Under the pieces are notes generated by a model that had not been told where the DNA came from, did no database searches, and saw only the letters and a program-made list of their open reading frames with translations. This document shows positions 45,573 to 55,057 of a DNA stretch of 64,000 nt, piece by piece (positions within the stretch are counted from its first letter, which is position 1; each line of letters begins with the position of its first letter). The position numbers and the translations under genes are program-made. This DNA is from Trichomonas vaginalis G3 (taxonomy: Eukaryota; Parabasalia; Trichomonadida; Trichomonadidae): the NCBI RefSeq assembly GCF_026262505.1, contig NC_067203.1:12846392-12910391 (forward strand). The letters run 5' to 3'.

Positions 45573-46901
45573 ATGAACTCAACAATACTTGCGTTACATA
45601 TTTCTTCCAATAGTCTGAGTCCAATCTTCTCATATACATCCACATATCAAAACACCAATCTCAAATTTTCACAAATCCACGCTTCGAAACTTTTTTCGAA
45701 TTTCATTTACTCAAATCATCAAATGAATGCTCACATATACAAGTCAAAGTTCACTAATAGTTTAAATACTGCTATTCGTGTCAATGAAGTGAGTATAATT
45801 AACGCAACAAGATATAATAGATTAAGCGCTGACGGTATAACAGCATTTTCGATTATTGACTGTCTGTTCTATAGACTTAAAACTCTTAACCAAGAAGGAG
45901 GTGCTGTAAGTATAGATTGCGGAAATGGCTCGATTATACTCAAAAATACAGGATTTTTCAAGTGTTCCAGTGATAAAGCTTGCGGAGCAGCTAGTTTAAG
46001 AGCCAGAAATATCGTTAGTATTGGCAATTGTTTCCATAATTGCTCATCTGGCGGAGATTACGCTTCAATCAAGGCAAGAGGCGATTCAGCTCTCAATAAA
46101 GGACAAATGATGGACGCAAACTTTACTTCTTTCTTCAATTGTCCATTTTCGAAGTTATATGGTAGAGATTATACAGCTGCTTTTCAATATTTCACTCTAA
46201 ATTACATAGAATGCAATTCTTCATTTAATTACCTTGCAGGAGTCTACGCATATCCTTACTTACAGTTGTTAAAATACAATTCAATAAAATTTTCCAACGT
46301 AGCAAGCTGTCAAGTGGATACATTGATAACATTTGCAAAGATTAGTGATAATAGTCTCTCATCCATCTCGCATTTCAACGTATTCAACAACACAGTCGGA
46401 GGAAAAGTTCTTTACATCCAAATTAAATGTATTTTATCGAATTTCGTGTTTGTTGATAATACCTATAAGGATGGATTGCATATGGGCTTGGCTACAGACT
46501 GTTATGTCATATTTACGAACTCATTTTTCGATGGAATTCCAAATTTCACACTTCCTGCTTCATTTTCACAAAATCTAAATGCCACATACATAAATAGTAC
46601 AAACTCTACAGCTAGACATGCATATCCAACCCTCAATTGCGAGTTTATCCAAACATATCAATGCTGGGGCAACGATGTCAATACAGACTCAGGAGTTGTC
46701 GCATTTTACTTGCAGTGGAAGAGAACTTTGATCGTATTGGCCATATTAATCGGCGTAGTTTTCCTCGGAGTTTTCGGAAAAAGGCTTTTCGAGTACGGAA
46801 TGAGGAAGAGAGCAGAGAGAAAGGAACCTACGGACACAGAGTCTATCATACAACCGAACTCTTCTGCTTTCAACGGCCAATACAACTTCGATATGTATTG
46901 A
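45573..46901 (+). CDS. single-pass surface protein with beta-helix-like ectodomain (Pmp-like)
   Basis: 442 aa. The ectodomain (~1-375) is Asn/Ser-rich with short strands and turns and repeated F-x-N-C / G-G-A motifs (Q-E-G-G-A-V-S-I-D, A-C-G-A-A-S-L-R-A), as in right-handed beta-helix, chlamydial Pmp-like proteins of trichomonads. A transmembrane helix follows at ~383-402 (L-I-V-L-A-I-L-I-G-V-V-F-L-G-V-F), then a basic stop-transfer (K-R ... R-K-R-A-E-R-K) and a ~35-residue tail ending Y-N-F-D-M-Y. No clear cleavable signal peptide is seen at this start. Many N-x-S/T sites fit surface exposure; adhesion is a guess. Confidence 0.7.
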   Translation: MNSTILALHISSNSLSPIFSYTSTYQNTNLKFSQIHASKLFSNFIYSNHQMNAHIYKSKFTNSLNTAIRVNEVSIINATRYNRLSADGITAFSIIDCLFYRLKTLNQEGGAVSIDCGNGSIILKNTGFFKCSSDKACGAASLRARNIVSIGNCFHNCSSGGDYASIKARGDSALNKGQMMDANFTSFFNCPFSKLYGRDYTAAFQYFTLNYIECNSSFNYLAGVYAYPYLQLLKYNSIKFSNVASCQVDTLITFAKISDNSLSSISHFNVFNNTVGGKVLYIQIKCILSNFVFVDNTYKDGLHMGLATDCYVIFTNSFFDGIPNFTLPASFSQNLNATYINSTNSTARHAYPTLNCEFIQTYQCWGNDVNTDSGVVAFYLQWKRTLIVLAILIGVVFLGVFGKRLFEYGMRKRAERKEPTDTESIIQPNSSAFNGQYNFDMY

Positions 46902-47258
46902 AATTTGTTTTATCATATAGATTTATTTGTAAACTAGAAATAAACGAAAATTTAAATATAACATATCTATTTTTTACTTAATTTTTGATATTACTTTCCT
47001 CAATCAAAATGAAATTTTTGAAATTCAAAATACATTTAAAATAAATATAAAATTTAAGCACATTTTTCATTTTGTGAAGCATAACTATGCATTTTATTGA
47101 ATAATTTTGAGATGAATCTTACTGATAAAAATAACATAGATAAAAATAGTAATATTATATCAGGAAAGAGTATTTCAATACATTTTATTAACATTAATAA
47201 ACAAAAACAATAATTTCGCAAAAATTATTTCTAAAAAAATTCATAAAGAAGCAAATGA
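46902..47258. other. host intergenic region
   Basis: AT-rich spacer between convergent genes; nothing recognised. Confidence 0.6.
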
Positions 47259-48521
47259 TCACTCCCAATTATCTGGATGGTTCTGCATATGACGAAGTTG
47301 CTCACTGTTTGAACTGCCTGCACTATTTTGTGACATTGTTTCGAGTTTTTGTTGGAATTCGGCCGAGAGACCCAACGGACTTCCATTTTCTTGTGATTCT
47401 TCTTGATTCGAATCTTGTGGCTGGTGTTCGTTGGATTTTCCTTCTTGATTTCCATCTGAATTTTCTTTTTGTTCGGAATTTTCATTATTTTGCTCTTCAC
47501 CATTATTTTCAGTGTTTTCTGTTGGATGTTCTTCATTATTTTCTAAATTTTCTTGAGAATTATCTTGATTATCGTTGTTTTCTTTTTGATTTGGGATTTC
47601 TTCTGGTGAATTATTTTCATCAACATCTTCAGGAGCTTTTGTGTACTGAGATTGAGTATTTTCGAACAAAGTGTCTTCTCCAGCGTTTTGGTCTTGATTT
47701 TCGACTTTCTTTGGACTCTGTTTCTTTGTCTTTGGCTTAAGTTCTTCTTCTGTCAAGAAGATTGGTCTGTTTCTCTTTTTTGTCATTTGATAAAATCTTT
47801 TTTCACGAATATGAATATTTTGGTATCTTGTAAGCTCTGCTTTTAATCTCTCTACTTCACGCTGATTTGCTTCAATAGGATCGCTCTTCTGTACAAGTTT
47901 CACAGCTTCAACTAATTCTTTTGCTTCGAGTTTTAGTTGTTTGATTTCTTGTTTGTAGTGTTTTTGTAAAGACTTGAGTTTTTCATTATCTTGTATTCTT
48001 TGTTCGAGAGAACTGCTTTCTAGTTCAGATAAAATTAATTCTCTGTCTGCAGTCAACGATTCTAAATATTCTGTAAGAGTATGCATTTCCAGTGTTTGGT
48101 CTTCGAGTTCTGTTTTGAGTTTTTCTAAATTATCATCAGAGAAAAAGGATTTGAAAAATTGAATCTGTGTCTCTAATTCTTGAACCTGATTCTGAAGCGT
48201 TTCTCTCTTTTGTGACTTTTCTGCAAAATCTTTCATGTCATCACGATCTTTATCTGTATATTCTCTTGAATTTGAAATGGTTTCTTCCATAACATCTTTA
48301 CAATATTGTGAAATATCTTGGTATTCGACGTTGAGTTGCGATATCTCTGCGCGAATAGCTCTCATCTCATTAATTAAAGTTTGTTTTTGCTGCCATAAAT
48401 CGTAGGGATCTTCGTAGTTTGGATCTGTATGATTTCTGACATAAGGAGCTCTTCCACTACTTCGAAATTGGCGTGGAGCTTGTACAGATGGAGGCATTAT
48501 TCTTCTAGGTGATGAAATCAT
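47259..48521 (-). CDS. coiled-coil protein with Glu/Asn/Gln-rich tail
   Basis: 420 aa from ATG 48521; the 20 codons above it are AT-rich leader. The N-terminus is basic (M-I-S-S-P-R-R-I-M-P-P). Residues ~40-215 form continuous coiled coil (L-I-N-E-M-R-A-I-R-A-E-I-S-Q-L, L-E-K-L-K-T-E-L-E-D-Q). A K-K-R-N-R-P-I-F-L-T-E-E-E-L-K-P-K-T-K-K patch near 255 could be a nuclear or microtubule contact. The last ~150 residues are low-complexity E/N/Q. A cytoskeletal role would fit, unproven. Confidence 0.7.
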   Translation of the reverse strand: MISSPRRIMPPSVQAPRQFRSSGRAPYVRNHTDPNYEDPYDLWQQKQTLINEMRAIRAEISQLNVEYQDISQYCKDVMEETISNSREYTDKDRDDMKDFAEKSQKRETLQNQVQELETQIQFFKSFFSDDNLEKLKTELEDQTLEMHTLTEYLESLTADRELILSELESSSLEQRIQDNEKLKSLQKHYKQEIKQLKLEAKELVEAVKLVQKSDPIEANQREVERLKAELTRYQNIHIREKRFYQMTKKRNRPIFLTEEELKPKTKKQSPKKVENQDQNAGEDTLFENTQSQYTKAPEDVDENNSPEEIPNQKENNDNQDNSQENLENNEEHPTENTENNGEEQNNENSEQKENSDGNQEGKSNEHQPQDSNQEESQENGSPLGLSAEFQQKLETMSQNSAGSSNSEQLRHMQNHPDNWE

Positions 48522-48987
48522 TTTTGTTACAAAAAATATTTTTTTTTCTAACGAATTTGGATGTATCTTTACATTGAGCACATTACATCAGAGCCAATAC
48601 GTGAATAAAATTAACACTGAGTCTATGTGCTTCTTCTAGTAATTAGCAGAGTTCAATATATTGATTAGAGAAGGATGATTTTTTCATCATTTTGATTATT
48701 CTTTTATATGTTGGAGCCATTACATCATATTACCAATATATTAACAAGAATTGCTAGATTATCTTAGTATTTAAGATATGAGAGAAATAAATATAGATAT
48801 TTGAATAAATATGAAAATATGAATAAATGTCGTATATAAATGCAGTTACTAAAAGGCTTTTATCTGCAACATCTTTATTCTTAGTGTTCAATTCCATTAA
48901 ATGTGAGAAAATATCAAATTAGCAAATTTTTGAAATAAAAGTTTGAAATTTTTATCATAGTAAAAATATAAATATGAAAAATGTAAA
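48522..48987. other. host intergenic region upstream of tRNA-Glu
   Basis: AT-rich; no gene recognised. Confidence 0.6.
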
Positions 48988-49059
48988 TCCGATATCGTTC
49001 AGCGGTTAGGATATGTGGTTTTCATCCACAGGATCGGGGTTCGACTCCCCGTATCGGAA
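48988..49059 (+). tRNA. tRNA-Glu (TTC)
   Basis: 72 nt. Acceptor TCCGATA pairs with TATCGGA. D arm GTTC/GGAT with AGCGGTTA loop. Anticodon arm TGTGG-TTTTCAT-CCACA gives anticodon TTC. T arm CGGGG-TTCGACT-CCCCG. Discriminator A at 49059; CCA is not encoded. A T-run (ACTTTTTTTA) from 49061 serves as pol III terminator. Confidence 0.97.
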
Positions 49060-49182
49060 AACTTTTTTTATTTTATAACACCGATTACACCACAGTCCAA
49101 ATTATTGTCAAAAATTTTAAACATCAAGTCATTTCCATTGATTTTTATTTTTCAATTAAAAGTCGTAAACTAAAATTTTTTA

Positions 49183-50052
49183 ATGCAGATCGATTATCAG
49201 TATTATGCAAGCAATATAGAAAATATTATCAGCGAGGATTTTATTAAGATTAGACAAGCACACCAAATGTGCGAAATTTTAAAGCTTGCTCACCTTTCTG
49301 CAAAACAATTTGCAAGAATTTTTAACATTGTTAAAGAATATTTTGACCAAAACGACATCATTTCCATGTTAAAATGTTCCAATGTTGATTTCAAAAAAGA
49401 TAAAGATAACTATACTGTTATAAAATGCATTTCAGAAATTTTGGAAATAAAACCCTTAAAAGATATGCTACCAAAATTCACAGGTGATTTCCATGTTGAT
49501 GATATATTACATGATTCATCAAGAAGTCATTCAGCTCAATCTAGGAATTTCGATTCGTCACAAATATTTAAACAAGTATATCAGGATTTGGAAAAAGCTG
49601 CAGCAGATAATGATAAAAAAACTATTGAAGAAATTGTAAAAAACAATAGCTGGCGAATAACACATGATCAGGAAACAAATTGCATTCTTTATGCTGCATA
49701 TAAAGGAAATCTTAAGCTTGTTACTATGCTACAAGAATGCGGTGCAGATCCATGTTCCAAGAACGATGAAGATATTACAATTCTTCATTATTTCTGTCAC
49801 AGAGGTTCAAAAGAAGGAGATGAATTCGCGCTTCAATTTATCGACATAAATGCAACTACTAAATCATCAAAAAGAACTCCTCTTCATATTGCTGCCCTTG
49901 GAAACCATGGTAGGCTTTGCACTTTCCTTTGTAATCAAAAATTCATTCGAAAGAATGTAAAAGATTCTGAACACTTAACACCACTTGGTCTGGCAAGAAA
50001 AGAAGGAAAAACAAATGCAATAGTTGCGTTAATAGATTGTAGTTGCATATAA
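49183..50052 (+). CDS. ankyrin-repeat protein with trichomonad N-terminal domain
   Basis: 289 aa. The N-terminal ~110 residues (I-I-S-E-D-F-I-K-I-R-Q-A-H-Q-M-C-E-I, F-I-N-... S-M-L-K-C-S-N-V-D) are the helical domain that commonly precedes ankyrin repeats in trichomonad proteins. Three to four ankyrin repeats follow (~155-285): I-L-Y-A-A-Y-K-G-N-L-K-L-V-T-M-L, I-T-I-L-H-Y-F-C-H-R-G, R-T-P-L-H-I-A-A-L-G-N, L-T-P-L-G-L-A-R-K-E-G. A protein-interaction scaffold; partner unknown. It follows the tRNA gene by 123 bp on the same strand. Confidence 0.85.
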   Translation: MQIDYQYYASNIENIISEDFIKIRQAHQMCEILKLAHLSAKQFARIFNIVKEYFDQNDIISMLKCSNVDFKKDKDNYTVIKCISEILEIKPLKDMLPKFTGDFHVDDILHDSSRSHSAQSRNFDSSQIFKQVYQDLEKAAADNDKKTIEEIVKNNSWRITHDQETNCILYAAYKGNLKLVTMLQECGADPCSKNDEDITILHYFCHRGSKEGDEFALQFIDINATTKSSKRTPLHIAALGNHGRLCTFLCNQKFIRKNVKDSEHLTPLGLARKEGKTNAIVALIDCSCI

Positions 50053-50187
50053 AACATTTTATCTATTAATAGAATAATCTATCCTGTTCAATATGTTTCA
50101 ACATTAAAAAAAAAAGATAATCTACTTATATCCCGATTACATTGACAAAATTGCTTCAAATTGCATTGCACAGTAATTAATCTTCTC

Positions 50188-50490
50188 TTATTTCCTATGA
50201 TCCTGGTTATAACTTCCAATTTCTTCAGGTACAATTAATTTCCCATATTTTTCTATTAAATCTTTTTTTTTGTGAGTCTGTGTGTCAGGTCTATTTTTTA
50301 ATTGTTGTTTGAGGCTGGAAGGATCTCTGACAAACATATTTTCATCGTAGTAAAAGTAGGTCCCAAAGCCACGGCAGATAAAAGTTTTTCATAAACAATT
50401 TCTTTAGTTAAATAGACAGTGATTTCAGGTGACCACACATCTATTGATCCAGGAAGCGTTTCTTTATATTTTATGTAATCTCAAGTTAGT
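50188..50490 (-). pseudogene. remnant of an unrecognised gene
   Basis: The minus strand codes in two phases: W-S-P-E-I-T-V-Y-L-T-K-E-I-V-Y-E-K-L-L-S, then after a one-base change near 50375, G-F-G-T-Y-F-Y-Y-D-E-N-M-F-V-R-D-P-S-S-L ending in a TAA at 50188-50190. Upstream coding could not be traced. Composition is coding-like, so it is a decayed 3' gene fragment. Family unknown. The rest of 50053-50796 holds nothing else. Confidence 0.5.
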
Positions 50491-50796
50491 ATTTGGTTGT
50501 ATTTGAACTCTTCTTATCTGCTCTCTGCAGTTTATTCAATTATTACTTCAAGAAATTGAAAATTATCCATAAAGTAATGCGTATAGTCACTAATTCTTTT
50601 ATTTTTGGATGTAATTTCTTTATATTATTTACTTATCTCTTGTTATTTAGATGCTTTTGCACCTAATTAGAAGCTATATCTTATCATTCGAAGAAAAAAA
50701 ATATTACCATTGCTTTATATAGTAAAAAAAAACTAAATAATAAATCATATTATGTAAAGTTTTTAATATCAAAAAAAGAAGTTAAAAAAATATTAG

Positions 50797-52404
50797 TTAA
50801 TTAGCTTTTGTTTCGTTGACAACTTTCAAATCCAACATTGTCTTCAAAGACTTCTTTGCAGCTAAATGTGTGTGGAAAGGAACTTTCGTGAACGAATAGT
50901 TCAGTGCGTCCTCTATTTCGTTGTAAGTCTTATCTCCAGGGTATTTCGGCTTTCCGTACATTGTGAAGTTTGTTGCGTAAATTGGCAATATCTGGAAGAA
51001 GTCTTCAAATGTGTGGATTCCAAACATCGGAACTGGATTTTCATTGTTCTTTCTTCCCTTTGGGAAAAGAACGAAATGTGGATCTACATAACGCTGTGGA
51101 TATCCGCCTTTGACGCCATTACGGGATACATCAATAAAAGCGAATTTAACAGACGTAATGTTCGCCATTTCGTTCATTTCGATGAACTGCTTCAGTTGTC
51201 TGAATCCAAGTGAACAAGCTTTGCAATTCTTCCTGACATAGAGCATAACAACATCGATATCGGTGTTGTTGTTGAGATATTCATGGTAGTTGGTCGAATA
51301 GAGCTTAACAAATATTTTTTCTGGATCAATTTCGTTTTCATTTTCTGATTTGTAGTTTGGCTGGAGTTTGTTGTTTCTAATCTCCGAAATGAAGTTGACA
51401 AATGGTTGTATCCATGTTGATACACTAAAGTTATCAACTGGAACGGTCTTGTAGAATTTCGAAAGATTATATGTGTATTGGTGCTTGATACTGAAGATTG
51501 CGATGTTGTCGTGTGTTTTATCGCCTTCAACAAAGCCATAGACTTCGCCAAAAGCGTTTAGATCAAGAATTCCGAACTCGAAATCTCTGAAATACTTTCC
51601 GAGCTCGTTTAAGAAGGCTAAGTGATCTTCTGTAGCACGCTGGACAAGGAATGTAACTATTGGCTTGTCAGAATGTACGATTTCTCGCATTGTAAGGGTT
51701 TTATATGTTGGATTACGAAGAGCGTTAAGAATTTGGTTTTTAACGTAGTCTACTTTTTGTGAATCGGACTTTTTAGCGATATCCGATCCCATTTTGACGG
51801 CATCAAGCTCATAATCGGAAATTCTGTAATAAGCAAAGTCTTGTGGAGAAATTCCGATGCCGCGGGCTACATCGTCTGTCATAAATTCAAGAGATACTGG
51901 TCCGTATGATCGTACTAATGAATGCCAAACTTGATGGGCAATTTTTCTGTTATAACCTGTTGTTAATATGGTCATTTTGCCTTTTCCGATCTCCGATTGT
52001 AAGCTATCTTGATCTATGATAAGGGTATGCTTTGGTTCTAAGAATTCTTCGATCATATAAGCGAGATATCTGTTTGAATCAATATTTCCGCAGTACTCTA
52101 CAATTGTTTCGTTCTTAATTATAACTAAAATAGCTTTTGCTGGCGTTGATGTTCCTAATTTCCTTCTGACAGATTTTGCTTTTAACATTGTGAAATAAAC
52201 ACTGTTGTTGTAGAGTGTTGAGAATGCTGAGAATTCTGTAGCTAATTCAGAGCTGTTTTTAGGTAAAACAAGGCCGACAACAATGGAATAATTTTTAGAT
52301 AAAGCAAAAGCATCTTCTAATGGAATTGAATGAAGAGCTATTGTTGTCCCTATCTCTGGTGGTATGAAATATGAAAGGGATAAACTGAGAAGATATGAAA
52401 ACAT
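50797..52404 (-). CDS. protein disulfide isomerase-like protein of the secretory pathway
   Basis: 535 aa. A hydrophobic N-terminus (M-F-S-Y-L-L-S-L-S-L-S-Y-F) acts as signal peptide. The body fits several thioredoxin-like domains. Only the last (~370-480) has an active-site pair, C-K-A-C in M-L-Y-V-R-K-N-C-K-A-C-S-L-G-F-R; a later V-D-P-H-F-V-L-F-P-K-G has the typical strand before the cis-Pro region. Earlier domains lack CxxC and probably bind substrate. The C-terminus does not end in a KDEL-type signal. The protein likely works in the ER on disulfide formation or as a chaperone. TTTCATG overlaps the start. Confidence 0.75.
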   Translation of the reverse strand: MFSYLLSLSLSYFIPPEIGTTIALHSIPLEDAFALSKNYSIVVGLVLPKNSSELATEFSAFSTLYNNSVYFTMLKAKSVRRKLGTSTPAKAILVIIKNETIVEYCGNIDSNRYLAYMIEEFLEPKHTLIIDQDSLQSEIGKGKMTILTTGYNRKIAHQVWHSLVRSYGPVSLEFMTDDVARGIGISPQDFAYYRISDYELDAVKMGSDIAKKSDSQKVDYVKNQILNALRNPTYKTLTMREIVHSDKPIVTFLVQRATEDHLAFLNELGKYFRDFEFGILDLNAFGEVYGFVEGDKTHDNIAIFSIKHQYTYNLSKFYKTVPVDNFSVSTWIQPFVNFISEIRNNKLQPNYKSENENEIDPEKIFVKLYSTNYHEYLNNNTDIDVVMLYVRKNCKACSLGFRQLKQFIEMNEMANITSVKFAFIDVSRNGVKGGYPQRYVDPHFVLFPKGRKNNENPVPMFGIHTFEDFFQILPIYATNFTMYGKPKYPGDKTYNEIEDALNYSFTKVPFHTHLAAKKSLKTMLDLKVVNETKAN

Positions 52405-52890
52405 GAAATAATTGTCACTTTTATTTGGAAAATACTTCTGAAATTATTCTTGACTTGGCATTTACGGAAAGTTATTTTATCAATCTATGCTGCATAGATA
52501 AATGATTTTATTCCAAAGTAAAGTTTATCGATTTCAAATCTTTCGGAAACTCCTTTTTGTCATAAAAATATAAGTTGTTTATTTACAAACATGGAATTGG
52601 TTTTATAACAACAAGCTAATGGACGCTGAACACCGATTTTCATCAGAAAATATATCTGATTATAGTTATATGAGGCCAAAACTCGGTAATGCGGTATTTA
52701 TTTAAGTATAATATTCCATTCATTATCAAATCATAAGATATATACTTAAATATTCGACTCAATTTCAAAGCAACTATTTAACATTGGAAGTCATCGTCAA
52801 GAACATCAGATTAAACCAATGTTTTGACTTTTAATTGGACTTTGCTAATTCAATTATCTGAAACTATGATTGAATAGAATAATTGTTTTT
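52405..52890. other. host intergenic region
   Basis: AT-rich; nothing recognised. Confidence 0.6.
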
Positions 52891-53685
52891 TCAGACCAAT
52901 AAACAGCATACTGACTTTGGATCTTTGTTTTCAGTTTCTTCTGTTTCTTCTTTTTCTGTTTTTTCCTTTTTCTTTGGTGTTTGGTATTTTGTATTTGTTT
53001 TCTGGCAAAGAATCTCTTCTAAATCATTGTATTTTTTCATTTGTGCAAGTCTGACTGGGGTTATTCCATTTTTTCCAGGAGTTGTAGCTAATGTAGGATA
53101 TTTTTTCACAACTTCTTTTACAGCATCTTTAAAACCTCCTTTTAATAGATATATGAGTATGTTGTTACCAGTTGCATTGACTCTTGGGATCTCATTTAAC
53201 TGCTTGAAGCAGAAATCTATTAATTGAGGATTTTTTGTGAGAATTGCGTATAATCCAATAGAATATCCTCTCATATCTTGTTCATGCTTGGTTATAAGAT
53301 TCTTCTCTTTCAACCAAATTAACGAATCTAAATTGCCATTTTCAATTGCGACAAAAACCGATCCACTGAAGTCAATTTCTTTAGTAAATAAGTCTTCCAT
53401 TATTTCTTTATTGCCTCCAACTATAGAGAAGTAGGAAATTGGAGTGCTGAAGCAGTCTAACTCTGTAATATTGGAACCTATTGATAAAAAGTATTTGTAT
53501 GCATTAATTGACCCATGATAAGCTGCAATAGATATTAATGGCGGCGAGTATTTTAACATTGTTGGAAGAAAATCGAGTCCTTCTGGAAAACAATCATTAG
53601 CATGATCTTTTCCTACTAGATCTTTGATAGAATCGTCATCATTTTTGATTGATTCATAAACTTGCTGATAATCCATTACCGCCAT
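52891..53685 (-). CDS. ankyrin-repeat protein with CaaX-like C-terminus
   Basis: 264 aa from ATG 53685, chosen because an initiator-like TCATTA lies 13 nt upstream; the open frame extends 19 codons further. Ankyrin-type repeats run ~45-215 (P-P-L-I-S-I-A-A-Y-H-G-S-I-N-A-Y-K-Y-F, S-V-F-V-A-I-E-N-G-N-L-D-S-L-I-W-L, G-I-T-P-V-R-L-A-Q-M-K-K-Y-N-D-L). A charged Lys/Glu linker leads to the end -C-C-L-L-V, which offers a CaaX box (C-L-L-V) with a second Cys for palmitoylation. Membrane tethering of an ankyrin scaffold is therefore likely. Partner unknown. Confidence 0.8.
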   Translation of the reverse strand: MAVMDYQQVYESIKNDDDSIKDLVGKDHANDCFPEGLDFLPTMLKYSPPLISIAAYHGSINAYKYFLSIGSNITELDCFSTPISYFSIVGGNKEIMEDLFTKEIDFSGSVFVAIENGNLDSLIWLKEKNLITKHEQDMRGYSIGLYAILTKNPQLIDFCFKQLNEIPRVNATGNNILIYLLKGGFKDAVKEVVKKYPTLATTPGKNGITPVRLAQMKKYNDLEEILCQKTNTKYQTPKKKEKTEKEETEETENKDPKSVCCLLV

Positions 53686-53697
53686 GAGAAGAAAACT

Positions 53698-53703
53698 TAA
53701 TGA
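53698..53703 (-). promoter_or_regulatory. initiator-like TCATTA
   Basis: Minus-strand TCATTA 13 nt upstream of ATG 53685, matching the trichomonad initiator. Confidence 0.4.
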
Positions 53704-54009
53704 ATTATGATTTTTCGTTAGCTCCGAAGCGGTTAGAATCATCCAATTAACTCATGATTCTGAGGCAAGATGTTTATTTTATGATAAAAACATGAAAATT
53801 TATATCTTATTTGGAAATATATCCAAACACATTAGGGTGGCTTCGAACATTTGCCCTAAAAGGTAATCTTTGTTGCATTTGCATTATAAAATTTTTAAAA
53901 TAATCTTTTTAAAAATGAACGTTAGTTCTATATAATCAATATTAAATGATATAAAAAGATCGTTCAGATCTTTAAAAGCGAATATTTAAAATATAGCGTA
54001 ATTTGGAGC

Positions 54010-54654
54010 TTATTTGTCCCATTTAACAGCAGCACAGAGATCACGGTAAGTTGTTGGTGTCTTCTTGACATTAGAGAGATCACTATCCATACCGACAAAT
54101 GGTGTGTAACCACCATATCCTGTAGTATGTGTATGATATTGCCAAGTATAATCAATAAGTGTACGATCTTCATGAACTTTCTTACCGCGGTTATGGACGC
54201 CATCATATGGAATATAGCCTTCGTAACCTGGTGGGTGGTATGTCTTTTTGGTTGTTCCAAGACATTCTGCTTGGGTTTGCTTGCTCAAATGACGTGGTGT
54301 CCATGCCAAATGCTTGACATCAGCCTTCTGACCGCATTGGCCGAAGCAGTGTTGATAATCTGTATTTGGAGTATTAGTAACGAGATCTGGTCTTACAGTG
54401 CTATCGTAGGCTGGTGGAAGCTTATATAATTCTTGCTTGGCGTTTGGTGGGCGTGTATACTGTCTGAGAGTTGTGCGAAGTTCTGCTGGAGAGGCTGTAT
54501 CCGATTGATATAAAGTCTGTGGAGTTGCTGAGTAATGATTTCCTGTTGTTACTTTTGTAGAAAGATTTATGCCACGTACGCGATTAATTGGCTTGCGGTT
54601 ATAATCCGCATTATATGTAGTTTGAGTTGAAGGAGAGAGAACTCGCCCAAACAT
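54010..54654 (-). CDS. candidate ciliary microtubule inner protein (CIMIP2/FAM166-like)
   Basis: 214 aa, rich in Tyr, Pro, Thr and Gly with little regular secondary structure. Two copies of a P-G-Y-x-G-Y-I-P / T-G-Y-G-G-Y-T-P motif (residues ~148 and ~185) and P-P-A-Y-D-S-T recall the G-Y-x-G-[FY]-[IV]-P motifs of CIMIP2/FAM166 proteins that line axonemal doublet microtubules. Trichomonads are flagellated, and the next gene upstream on the strand is the flagellar factor DAW1. Assignment rests on short motifs only, so it is a suggestion. Confidence 0.5.
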   Translation of the reverse strand: MFGRVLSPSTQTTYNADYNRKPINRVRGINLSTKVTTGNHYSATPQTLYQSDTASPAELRTTLRQYTRPPNAKQELYKLPPAYDSTVRPDLVTNTPNTDYQHCFGQCGQKADVKHLAWTPRHLSKQTQAECLGTTKKTYHPPGYEGYIPYDGVHNRGKKVHEDRTLIDYTWQYHTHTTGYGGYTPFVGMDSDLSNVKKTPTTYRDLCAAVKWDK

Positions 54655-55057
54655 TGCGAATTAACGTATTTATTTCTATTCAAAATTTTCTTGATAATTA
54701 CTGCTTCCCCTGATTCAAAATCTAAAATCCCTGAAGTCCAATTAACATTTTCTCCAGTAACATTTCTATCAAATTACAATTATTTAAATAATTTCTTTGG
54801 TATCTGATATGAATAATTCATTTTAGAAGATTTAAACTTAAATATTCGCTTAAACATCCAAATTTCGCACTACTTTTTCACAGTTGCATCAAGTTTTTAC
54901 TCAATAACTGAATTCTAATCCAAAACTGAAAGCTAGATCACACAGTATACTAGAATAAAGATATATATTTGACGAAATATTGCATTCTATGGTATAGAAA
55001 CATAATAAATAATCAAATTAAAAATAAAACAAACATTTTTATTATAAGTAACAATAA
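54655..55057. other. host intergenic region
   Basis: AT-rich; nothing recognised. Confidence 0.6.

Noticed and set aside
47255-47740. 161-codon + strand frame opposite the coiled-coil gene
   Set aside because: It is the mirror of the E/N/Q-rich minus-strand gene and has only a Phe/Leu-rich shadow composition.
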